From: Symsagittifera roscoffensis
Lineage: Eukaryota; Xenacoelomorpha; Acoela; Convolutidae
Direction of reading: 5' to 3'
DNA length: 64,000 bases
Assembly (NCBI RefSeq): GCF_963678635.1
Contig: NC_087065.1
Coordinates: forward strand, 76,051,786 to 76,115,785
The notes beneath the pieces were generated by a model. That model saw nothing but the letters and a program-made list of their open reading frames with translations. It was not told where the DNA came from and did no database searches. Shown piece after piece: positions 33,500 to 43,423 of the stretch (its first letter is position 1; the number at the start of each line of letters is the position of its first letter). The position numbers and the translations under genes were made by a program.

Positions 33500-35155
33500 G
33501 TTTAATTTTGGAAAAAACCGCACAAAATTCACAAAATGTGTTCATCGCAAATTACCGCTTTGTTTACTCCAGTTTGCGATTTTGATCTTTGCGCATTTGG
33601 CCGAATTTTTAATAAAGCTAATTTTTAATTTACCTGGCAAGTCAAGTTGTTTCCGAGATAAGTGTTCCGAATTTGGACGAAACGGGGAATAGTTATGCTG
33701 TGGTGGTTATTTTATCACCCAATTTTCGCCGCTGATTTTAAATGTAGAAATATATTTTGCCTCAATTTTTGTAAAGTTTCGGGATTGTAGAAATTGCCAG
33801 TTTGGCCCTGCTTTGGGTTAATTTATGCGCGCTGTGAAGATTTTAACATTGATGCCAAAAGTCTTGTGCGATTTGTTTCTGCGCGGCGAGTTATCCCGTT
33901 TAACAAAATTGATGCAGAACTAATCGTTCGCATTAACTAATTGCACTCATGATGTTGTCCAAAATTTATGGTTTCAAAATATGTTCTGTACCAACAACTA
34001 TTTGACACCGATTAAGGGGCGGTCGGAACCTTCAGGGATTTTCCCTGCTATAAAAGCAGTCGTGCTTGAATGTTTAGGTGGGTCGTATCCACTAAACGGC
34101 CCAAAAAATTGTTTCAAAGTTTGAGGCTGAAATTTATACGGTGGACGGTGGAATCCGATTGGCTAATTTTAGTCAAGTAACGCTGTCAGGTATCATTTCG
34201 ATCCTCATGCCCAGCAGATAAAAATTTTAGACACATTTATCGAAAATGTGCATTTTGCCAAATAATCTATCAAATGTCAAGTCACTTTTGAATCTTCGCT
34301 CCGCCAAGAAAATTTCAGTTTAAATGGTTCCAACCGAAAAAAAGTTTACAACCGAAAAAGTTGGGTTATATCAACGATCATTTTAGCTGCATGAAGTTTG
34401 AACTGAAAGGCCGGTCCATGTAGCTTGAATTTGATTAGCTAAGTAGCCAATCTGATTCAACCACATTAGTTTCATTTCAAGATCAAGTTGAAGAAATACT
34501 GATTTGGGCCCTTTAATGCATAAGACCCGTTCAGGCTACTTTGTTTTTGTTATAATTGGACACCCAATTGAAGCAGCTATTGCCTGCTAAAAGGCAACAT
34601 GCAATTCGCTACGCCCCCGCATGAAAGCGTGAAGCTTAGAGCCCAGAATTCCCTTACTAGTTGAAGAGGCTATAAGGCTTTTCTCTCAGTGCATTTTCAC
34701 AAGTAGTAAAATGAACAAAAAAAGCACTGTTTGTTCCAAATTAAAAATCGGTCGATTTTGTTTCAAAAGTGTTCAAAGATTGTTACGCTGACTGCGTCTC
34801 TCCTTCCCTCTGCTGGGTGCTCGTAAGACGTTAGCGCGACTGCGGTGATCATTATTTTGATGTCGTTTGGTTTCAAGCTGTTCGAAGAATAGGCAATTAG
34901 TTTAAATTTTTATTGGCCCCAAAATTGACGAATCAGAAATCAAGTTGAAAAATTCTGGTACAAACGCGTCCAACTTATCATTTTGGTGCAAGCGAACCTT
35001 GGTGCATGTGGGACTTCACCCTTTCTCTCTTCATTCTAAACTGAGTTATTTTGTTTAGCTAAGCTCGCTTTTTACCGTTATTTTGCATTCAGAACTTGAC
35101 GTGGTAACAATATTCAGAGGAATGACGCGAACAGCGGCCTTCGTTCGTAAAACAA
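33500..35155. other. Intron sequence, no gene seen
   Basis: Moderately AT-rich. The block GGGCCCTTTAATGCATAAGAC near 34507 recurs near 51034 (GGGCCTTTTAATGCATAAGAC), showing another old repeat family. No coding frame supported. Confidence 0.45.
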
Positions 35156-35157
35156 AC

Positions 35158-35701
35158 TAGACTGCTCGTATCAGGGCGAAGCCCTGAATGTTCCGACTGC
35201 CTTTTAAGTTTTATGGAGCAGCAGTAATAACATAAAAAAATTAAATGCAATAAAATAAAATGAAAATTTTTTTTCTAAAATTTGAAAATTTTTATGAAAA
35301 TCATCCCCCCACACGCCATATAAAGTACAAAAAGAGAGGTTTAGTTCCTTGTAACAAATCAATTATGGCAAATAAGCTTCGTTCAACCAATTTGGAACGA
35401 TTTATAAGACGAATTAAATCCCCGCTCACGCGTTAATAACGCGAATTATACTTACGCGTTAATTGTCCCAAATTGGTCAAAATGGCCAAAATGGCAATCT
35501 TTAAACCCTCATAACTTTACGAAAAATGATCACAGGTGAAATATTTTTTCAAATTTGAGCTCAGGACAACAATAACTTTTGAATGATATAAAAAAATTCC
35601 GTCAAAAATGGCTAGTTAAAAAGTCGAAATTTGTCTGAAGAAAAAAAAAACCCACCCCGAGCACAAATAATCCGTTACTTTCGTATAGAAAGTCGGAACA
35701 A
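35158..35701 (-). mobile_element. Helentron-like non-autonomous element (HINE-type), family B, near-complete
   Basis: About 544 bp, non-coding. Read on the minus strand it starts TTGTTCCGACTTT. Its inverted partner AGTCGGAACA lies not at the other end but about 35 bp inside it, and is followed by a perfect hairpin CAGGGCTTCGCCCTG and a short tail ATACGAGCAGTCT. A subterminal inverted repeat plus a 3' hairpin is the known layout of Helentrons and their non-autonomous relatives, which insert between T residues. Flanks (AA-type on the plus strand) are compatible. I see no Rep/helicase gene in the window. Confidence 0.7.
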
Positions 35702-35739
35702 TAAATTCACTCAGCAAAATTATTCAATATAGAATGACA

Positions 35740-35998
35740 AGAAAATGATGCGAGTTGTCGCTCGTTACGGAGCAGTATCTTGACAACTACGTATTCATAC
35801 CCGTCAGTAAGCAGACAAATACTATTTAAACCAATCAGAATCAAGACAACAAAGAAATTATTTATTAATAATCGTTTATTTGGTAAGTTTGCTCTCCCAG
35901 CTCGATTCTGATTAGCTAATACAGTAGTTGTTTGCTTACTGACGAGTATGAATACACGGTTGTCTAAATACAGACCGCACTCCGTTGTCGCTGTAACA
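35740..35998. mobile_element. Long-TIR MITE, family G
   Basis: Two arms of about 80 bp are imperfect inverted copies. TTGACAACTACGTATTCATA and CCGTCAGTAAGCAGACAAAT on the left mirror TTTGCTTACTGACGAGTATG and AATACACGGTTGTC on the right. The spacer is only some 60 bp. A decayed end of the same type (TTTGTATTTAGACAAGACAA) lies at about 51075. Confidence 0.7.
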
Positions 35999-36314
35999 AA
36001 ATTAAATCAGCGAATTAAGTGCACAATGCAAACCTGTTTGGCTGAAATATAATAACGGGCGGTTATTCAACAAACCTTTCTATCTTGAAGCCGAAATTAC
36101 ATAAGAATTACGAAAATTACAGCAAGAGTTACGTAACTTTTTATAACTGCAGTGGCAATCTTGTTAACATGTTGCATAATAAAATTAATTTTCGGCTTGT
36201 TTGAATCCTAATCAAATTTTTAGTTTGTTTGCCCTTCGGCTTGTTGGCCTTCCACCACGTAAACGATACCTATATCCTTTACAAAAATGATACCTTTATC
36301 GACGATATAATATG

Positions 36315-36847
36315 CAGGGAGCGGGTAATAGTTTTAGCAACTAAAAACAACTATTTCCAACTTTTCTGTTGTTTTTCCCTATAACTATCTATTTTCCAAT
36401 AAACTTCACAATAGCAACTTTTTCGGAAGTTTTCTTTGTTTGAAGCTCATATTAACGGATTCAACGAACACAGATGCGCTGCAGCTGGCGAATATTAATT
36501 ATCCAATGGCAGCTCAGCCATCCGTGCTTCGTTTTGTTTGTTGAAGTACTTTGTTCACACAACTTTTACTGTGCACTGTAACTTGTTTTCTCACGTTCAC
36601 AATCACGTTGCTCTGTCTCGATTCTTGTTTCTTTTCAGACTTTTCTGGAATGCCGAAAGGAAAACTTTCAGAGACAGTTCGGGCAAAAAACTGAGTAACT
36701 TATGTTCTGCTACTGTAACAAAACGTTGTAAATTTAACGTTTTTCTGCAAGTTTTTACCAACTTTTTGAGCAACTTTTCCAGTCAATTTTGAGCAACTTC
36801 TTAGTAACTTTTTTGCCTTTTTGAAAGCAACTATTATCCGCTCCCTG
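36315..36847. mobile_element. hAT-type MITE, second family, perfect target duplication
   Basis: Terminal inverted repeats CAGGGAGCGGGTAATAGTT and AACTATTATCCGCTCCCTG differ at one position, and both flanks carry the 8-bp duplication ataatatg. The right half has several GCAACTT motifs (minus strand AAGTTGCTCAAAA), resembling transposase-binding subterminal repeats. An 84-codon open frame inside is probably chance. Confidence 0.9.
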
Positions 36848-36855
36848 ATAATATG

Positions 36856-37325
36856 TAAACGATCTCCTCCCTAAATTTATCTAGGGGCGGATATCTTTTA
36901 CTACTTCCCCCCTTGGTGTCTAGTAACGAATTGACACCCCTATCATGAAATAATTCAACGTTTAGCATATATGAAGTATTTACATAGTAATGAATATCCC
37001 CTTTAGCTAGAGGGAAGATATAGTTAAACAGATCATAGGGGGTGATCGTTAATTTGATCCTTGATAAATCACTGCCGATAATTTTAGCTTTTTGTTTTGC
37101 TTCAGTGTGCTGGTGATATGATGGCTTCTCTGCTTCTGCGTTTTGCCGAAAACCACAAACTGGAAGTGCTACTTCCCGAACGACCATCATCCGTAGTCGG
37201 GTCAGCGAATTTATTTATTTCGTTACCAATTTCAGAGACTCGTTGCACATGAGCCACCAAAAATATTTGGATTTTTCAACTTATTCGAACAAATTAGATT
37301 CTCAATCTATGAAAAAGAAAGAAAA
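36856..37325. other. Intron sequence, no gene called
   Basis: A 118-codon open frame on the minus strand (37190-36834) spans the MITE boundary and matches nothing I know. An acceptor-like TTACCAATTTCAG at about 37233 is followed by 30 open codons that run into a family B element. Confidence 0.35.
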
Positions 37326-37327
37326 CA

Positions 37328-37834
37328 AGACTGCTCGTATCAGGGCGAAGCCCTGAATGTTCCGACTGCCCTCTAAGGTTTATGGAGCAGTAATAACATT
37401 AAAAAACTAAAGGAAAGAATAAAAATGAATAGATTTTTTTTGAAAATCATCCCCCCACACGCCATATAAAGTACAAAAGGATAGATTTTGCTCCTTGTAA
37501 CAAATCAATTAAGGCAAATAAGCTTTTTCAACCAATTTGGAACAATTTCTAATACGGATTAACTCTCCGCTTACGCATTAATAGCGCAAAATATATCGCG
37601 CGTTAATTGTCCCAAATTGGCCAAAATGGCAATCTTTAAACCCCCGTAACTTTACGAAAAATGATCACAGGTCAAATATCTTTTCAAATTTGAGCTCAAG
37701 AAGACAATACCTTTCGAATGATATAAAAAAATTCCGTCAAAAATGGCTAGTTAAAAAGTCGAAATTTGTCTGAAGAAAAAAAAACCCACCCCGAGCACAA
37801 ATATTCCGTCACTTTCGTATCGAAAGTCGGAACA
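37328..37834 (-). mobile_element. Helentron-like family B copy
   Basis: Full-length layout: AAGACTGCTCGTATCAGGG, hairpin, GTTCCGACTGCC, then at the far end CGAAAGTCGGAACAA. Only 53 bp separates it from the next copy in the same orientation. Confidence 0.75.
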
Positions 37835-37887
37835 ACAAGATGCTCGGTTTTGATTGACTTTCATTGGTTAATCGGTAAATTAGAGCA

Positions 37888-38364
37888 AGACTACTCGTAT
37901 CAGGGCGAAGCCCTGAATGTTCCGACTGCCTTTTAAGGTTTTATGGAGCAGTAATAACATTAAAAAATTAAATGTAAAAAATAAAATGAAAAATTTTTTT
38001 TTCTAAAATTTGAATTTTTTTGTGAAAATCATCCCCCCACACGCCATACAAAATATAAAACGATAGATTTCGCTCCTTGTAACAAATCAATTATGGCAAA
38101 TAAGCTTCTTTCAACCAATTTGGAAGGATTTTAAGTCGGATTAACTCTCCGCTCACGCGTTAATAGCGCTAAATATATCGCGCGTTAATTGTCCCAAAAT
38201 GGCCAAAATGACAATCTTTAAACCCCCAAAATTTTACGAAAAATGATCACAGGTGAAATATCTTTTCAAATTTGAGCTCAGGACAACAATACTTTTTGAA
38301 TGATGTAAAAAAATTCGGTCAAAATTGGCTAGTTAAAAAGTGGAAATGTGTCTGAAGAAAAAAA
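37888..38364 (-). mobile_element. Helentron-like family B copy, truncated
   Basis: Begins AAGACTACTCGTATCAGGG but stops after GTGTCTGAAGAAAAAAAA, where a family E palindromic element takes over. The distal terminal repeat is missing. Confidence 0.7.
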
Positions 38365-38365
38365 A

Positions 38366-38510
38366 GAATCGATTATAATCGGTTATAATGGGATTTTATA
38401 GGTTAGAAAAATAGTGTCATTAGACTTCATTTTTGATCGATTATAATCGATTATTTTTCTAATGTTATAGAGACTGACAATGAAAATCCAATATAATCGA
38501 TTATTATCCA
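38366..38510. repeat. AT-rich palindromic element, family E
   Basis: GAATCGATTATAATCGGTTATAATGG on the left and CCAATATAATCGATTATTATCC on the right flank an internal ATCGATTATAATCGATTATT. It lies at the truncation point of the upstream Helentron-like copy. Confidence 0.6.
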
Positions 38511-38824
38511 TGAAACTTCAGTGCGGTGTGTTACCAACGAAATGATGTTTCAAACAAACTGAAAAAGAAAAAGTTTTAAATACTTCCCTTACACTTATTG
38601 CAAATTTTTCCATTCGATAATTTGAATCTACTGAAGACTCAACACCTACCTCCCTATAAGAATCTCCGCCCCTTTGAAGAAATACAGTAAATTGGCACAG
38701 AGCTTTCTATTGCGAATTCTAATTTTGCTGCATTGTTTTCTTGAAAGGGGGGAGATTATTAAGTCGATCCGATATTTTTATCCTCACCCACTGAGCCATC
38801 TCTATTATTATGATTATTATCTCA

Positions 38825-39117
38825 GATCGACCGTACAATCCCCCCCTAAGTGACCTACCGTAAAATGCCCTCCCCAAGCATGTAATAAATCTGAAACTGA
38901 ATTGAGCAAATAAGTTTGGTTCTTAAATTTTTTATGGGGGAATGCATTTGTATACTGTCAATTGCTTAGATTAATGTTTTAATTCATTTTTTTTTTCACT
39001 AAAGAGGCTAATTTTGACTAAATCTAGGCGTTCTCAAGTTAGCTCATGAAAAATCCATATTTTCTCCCCCCTAAATCGATTTGGGGGGGGGGGGGGGGGG
39101 TAATTGTACAGTTGATC
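38825..39117. mobile_element. Inverted-repeat element, family F
   Basis: Left end GATCGACCGTACAATCCCCC mirrors the right end GGGG-TAATTGTACAGTTGATC. An uninterrupted run of 18 G residues (39083-39100) sits next to the right arm. No coding capacity and no clear target duplication. Confidence 0.5.
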
Positions 39118-40080
39118 CCTCATCTCTTCTATGATAAAGTTGGATTGAAAAGTATCTTACGATTTCTACAATTTATGAACCTGATTGGATAAAAATTTCG
39201 ATGCAACTGATGACGCAATTTACGATTTTCAAGATAACTTACCCCAATTGATGGCTCAATTGGTACTTGCAGCAAGCTCAATTACTTGAAAATGAAAAAA
39301 ATGGAAAAACTGTGATCAAAATTAGTCAACCAATGAGCCAATACTCTTGCTATTTTAGTTCAGTAACAGAATTTATATTTTTTTGGAAATGCATTTATTC
39401 TTAAGATTAATTTAAACCGTTCAAATATGGACAAGAGTTTGTGAAAGGAAATTTTTTGGCCGACTTTTTGGATGCAAGTTTATAACCACTGCGCTGAAAG
39501 CAGTGGTGACGCATTTCAATTTGGCTGTGTAAAGGTCTACGCTGTGTAAAAGTCTAGGCGGTGTAAAGGAACTCAGACATCATTACCAATTGATGCCGCA
39601 GCTATTCGGTCGTAATAACGCGTTACCAGACACAAAAAACAAGTTGCTTATTAAACACACTCTCATTATGTATGACATTGTGATTGGAAGAATTTGAAAA
39701 AAGGAAATAAACACTGATACTCAAAAATAAAAAAAATTTAAAAATGATTTTGACGAAAAGCAGTCTAGCTACTTTAAAGGCCAGTCAAAATATTGAGGCC
39801 ATTGCCCTATTACAACCAATCTTGTTTATTAAAATTGTTATTTCAGCTACTCAATGAAGCCTCAGTTTCGAATACAAAATCCTTCACGATTGCCAAATGG
39901 AAAGTTTCAGGTTTGTTTAAATTCTCTATTAGCTGAATATCAACTTACCGAAATTCTCGTAATGAGAATAAACTAATGGCATCAAAACAACTAATTTTTT
40001 GTATTGAAAATAGGACCAGGGATACAAAAAATGTAACTTACCAAAAACCTTGGACATGGTTTAAATTATAAAATCATAAC
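39118..40080. other. Intron sequence, no gene called
   Basis: Includes a short triple repeat, GCTGTGTAAAGGTCTA-like, at 39530-39570. A 64-bp acceptor/donor-bounded stretch (39847-39910, TTATTTCAG ... CAG/GTTTGT) could be a small exon but matches nothing. Confidence 0.35.
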
Positions 40081-40611
40081 AAGACTGCTCGTATCAGGGC
40101 GAAGCCCCGAATGTTCCGACTGCCTTTTAAGGTTTTATGGAGCAGTATTAACATCAAAAAATTGAATGTAATAAAATAAAATGAAAATTTTTTTTTTCTA
40201 AAATTTGAAATTTTTTCTGAAAATCATCACCCCACACGCCATTTAAAGTACAAAAAGATAGATTTAGCTCCTTGTAACAAATCAATTATGGCAAATAAGC
40301 TTCTTTCAACCAATTTGGAACAATTTTAAGACGGATTAAATCTCCGCTTACGCGTTAATAGCGCGAATTATATTGCGCGTTAATTGTCCCAAATTGGCCA
40401 AAATGGCTATCTTTAAACCCCCATAACTTTACGAAAAATGATCACAGGTGAAATATCTTTTCAAATTTGACCTCAGGACAACAATAGCTTTCGAATGATA
40501 TAAAAAAATTCCGTCAGAAATGGCTAGTTAAAAAGTCGAAATTTGTCTGAAGAAAAATAAAACCACCCCGAGCACAAATATTCCGTTACTTTCGTATCGA
40601 AAGTCGGAACA
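40081..40611 (-). mobile_element. Helentron-like family B copy
   Basis: Complete layout with AAGACTGCTCGTATCAGGG at one end and CGAAAGTCGGAACAA at the other. Length about 531 bp. Confidence 0.75.
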
Positions 40612-40619
40612 ATAAATTA

Positions 40620-41780
40620 TACAATACACTAAGAAATTACATTTGTTTTTCTTTGGGAATTATTAAATTAAAAATTAGACAAATTAAAAAGCCTTAGAAA
40701 TATGAATTGGTTTTTGACCTTGCAAAAAGTATCCTCAACATTTTACCAATAAACATGAGTGCTCTCCGTTATATTTTATCCTCTTTTTGTCAAGATCACG
40801 AATCGAGCGATGGGCTACACCTGCTACCTATTAAAGCAAACTAACTCTTAATAAGAACTTTTATTGCCGTTCAGCATCTTGAACCTGTACTTAATTTTCT
40901 TCTTTTTCCTAAATAGAAGAAAGGACGATAACTGAATTTTTAATTCCTCAAGAGGGGCTATTTTTCAAATAAAAATTCCTATATTTTGATTTAGTTGACT
41001 TTTTTACACAAGCGTAGCGTAGTGTGATACTTCAAGGCAACTTTTTTTCATTCTAAATTGCAAATATTAGTGCAATTTTGTTGGTTGGCTTTTTTGCAGC
41101 CAGCTGCTTTGACAGCAGTTTAATAGCCAATGTTTTGCCATTCGATTAGTAAGCGCAGTTGAAGCAATTTTGATTCATCAATTGAGCGAGAAAAAAAACA
41201 AATTGTTTCATACAACAGTAAAAACACAAAAACTCTATTTCAAATTTTCCAATTCAATATACTTGCTAATTCAATATACTTACTCCAAAATTCTAAATTT
41301 TACACAATTTTCTTTATAACTTTCCAATTTAGTACACACAAAACTAGTGTGGTTGGTTTGCTATTAGTTAATTACATTCCAAATAATTGATGCAAAACTT
41401 GGGCTTTTGTGCATTTTGAAGCTCTTTTCTGCCGCTTTCTCATTTGCTTTTGGTTACCATAAGCTTCAAGGGCACAATTTTTTGTGGAGTTCTGCTGGGA
41501 AAGTTGATTACTGGGGATTGAGGTTCAATTATCGTAGAGGTCATTCGTTTTTCAAAACTCATTACGATTTTCATTTTTTCTTTTTCGGTCTTTTTATAAG
41601 TAACTGTTTGCGTTTATTTGCTTGTGTTGGCAAAATGCAGCTTCGCCTCTGTGTTTAAACTTCAAAAATGATTCTCCATGCTTTTTCAAATTACTGAAAA
41701 GTCTAATTTGTCAGAACTTTCCGCCACAGGCAGTATACTGAGGCATGGATGCCGTAAATTAGTACAAAATAGGAGCCATT
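40620..41780. other. Intron sequence with repeat fragments
   Basis: Contains the GCAGCTTCGCCTCTGTGT hairpin module near 41637, shared with 3.0, 3.6 and 11.7 kb, and the related ACAAGCGTAGCGTAGTGTGA near 41008. No coding frame supported. Confidence 0.4.
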
Positions 41781-41785
41781 TAGGT

Positions 41786-42580
41786 GCGAGGGATGACCAA
41801 AATAATCATACAATTTTTAAGCAAGTTGCATGAAAGGTTTATGAGTAGTCATTTTTCATATGTGGAAGCTGTATGAATAGCATTTTTCCATGAACCAAAA
41901 AAAAATTTTTTCTTATAAAAATTAATTTCTCAAAAACTTTGTTGTGTTTTTAAGCGAATACAAATGGCAAAAACCTTGGTTGCTCAAAGACAGAGTCACC
42001 AAAGGTTTGATTGTCTCGCAATTACAAATCATCGAAAACTGTCTGAACTGTCTTGTTTTTGTCTTAAAACTGATATATTAAAGCTATCAAATTTTTAATT
42101 TTTGGCAAATAATTTCAAAGGTGATTTTTTTTTAATTTGAATTTTTAATTAATCATGCATTGATCAAGGCATACAAAAACATGCCATACAAAACAAATAG
42201 GCGTTTTGAGTGTTTTTGATAAAAAGTTATCCTGAGAAATGGAAAAAAAAATCATTTTTTGTGGATCCAAGAATACGTTATGCACACAAACAACTTAATT
42301 TTGCTTGCAGAAAAAGTTTTTTATCAGAAACAGAAAATGTGTGTTTGCTTTCAAACTTCTTTTAGCGATAAAAAAAATTTTTTGGGGAAACTTCAACTTT
42401 TCTTAGAAACGTTGGAAGTTGTATGATTAGCATTTTTTTAATAATATTTTGTGTTTTATTTGAAAATTAGATGACTTCGTTTAAGCAAATTTTATGAAAT
42501 TTGTCTGAGTATTAATTTTCATAGACTTAGTTTATGGAAATGTATGACATGCATTTCTGGTCTATGGAGGTCAACCCGGG
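41786..42580. mobile_element. Inverted-repeat element, family C
   Basis: About 0.8 kb and non-coding. Its left end GGATGACCAAAATAATCATA mirrors its right end (TGTATGACAT ... GGTCAACCCGGG). Internal TATGGAA/CATACA motifs recur on both arms. A partial copy ends at 28732 with the same CAACCCGGG terminus. Confidence 0.55.
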
Positions 42581-42599
42581 TGGTCAGGGAGACAAATCT

Positions 42600-43415
42600 C
42601 CCTTATATAATCCATAGAAGATATGTTTATCAACAATATCACATCATTCAACTTAAAATTAAACTGCAAAAAAAAGAACCTGGTTATTGACTATTTGAAA
42701 ACTCATTTTTTTTAAAACTCGTTTATTAGTTTTTTATTGAAATTGGGTCCAGCTATATCATTGTCAAATGTTTCGAAGGGTCACAAACATTGGACATTTC
42801 TCCGAACACATCACCGTGTTTCAATTTTTTCAAAAAGAGATTAACACGTGAAAATTTTTTTCAAATCCAGTTTCGAGAGTATAATTTTCAAGCACGTCCC
42901 CCTGAAATTAAGAGGGTAGTCGATTTTTGATGAGGTCGAAATTGTTGAACTCTTTTAATCGAACACTTTCTTTCGTTGCGAAGATAGAGAGTAGGGAGCA
43001 AATGCAATTAGACCAAAGTTTTTGCTGTGTGCTGGTTTTCCATAAGCCCCTTCTTAAAAACAATGTATGCTTTCGAAGTGACCATTTAGGAGCATTTCGT
43101 TTTCTCACAGTAAAATCATTCGTGATCAACAACACTGTCGGAAAGCATGAAATTGTTTGCATTAAAGCCGAAGTTGTTATTAGTTTTGCGTTTAAAAACT
43201 TTCGCGGTGGTCAGATCCAAATTAGCGGTGGTCAGGTTCTAGAGCTCCGTCGAAAACTTGAACAAAAAATTTTCGTATTCAAAAACCTATTTCAGCATGC
43301 ACAAAATTTTAGTTGAAATCAAATTGAAAAGTTTCATTACAAATTGGATCAACCCGAACAATTGTTTTAAGTTAAAAAATCAATTTTATTAGTTCATACC
43401 GACAAAATATTTAAA
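42600..43415. other. Intron sequence, no gene called
   Basis: A 129-codon open frame (42927-43316, +) is present, but the opposite strand is equally open and no domain is recognisable. Confidence 0.35.
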
Positions 43416-43423
43416 CAATGTAA

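Noticed and set aside
36834-37190. 118-codon minus-strand ORF
   Set aside because: It crosses the edge of a hAT MITE, has no recognised domain, and its length is not exceptional here.
42927-43316. 129-codon plus-strand ORF
   Set aside because: The opposite strand is similarly open, no domain or splice context is seen, and composition equals the surrounding intron.
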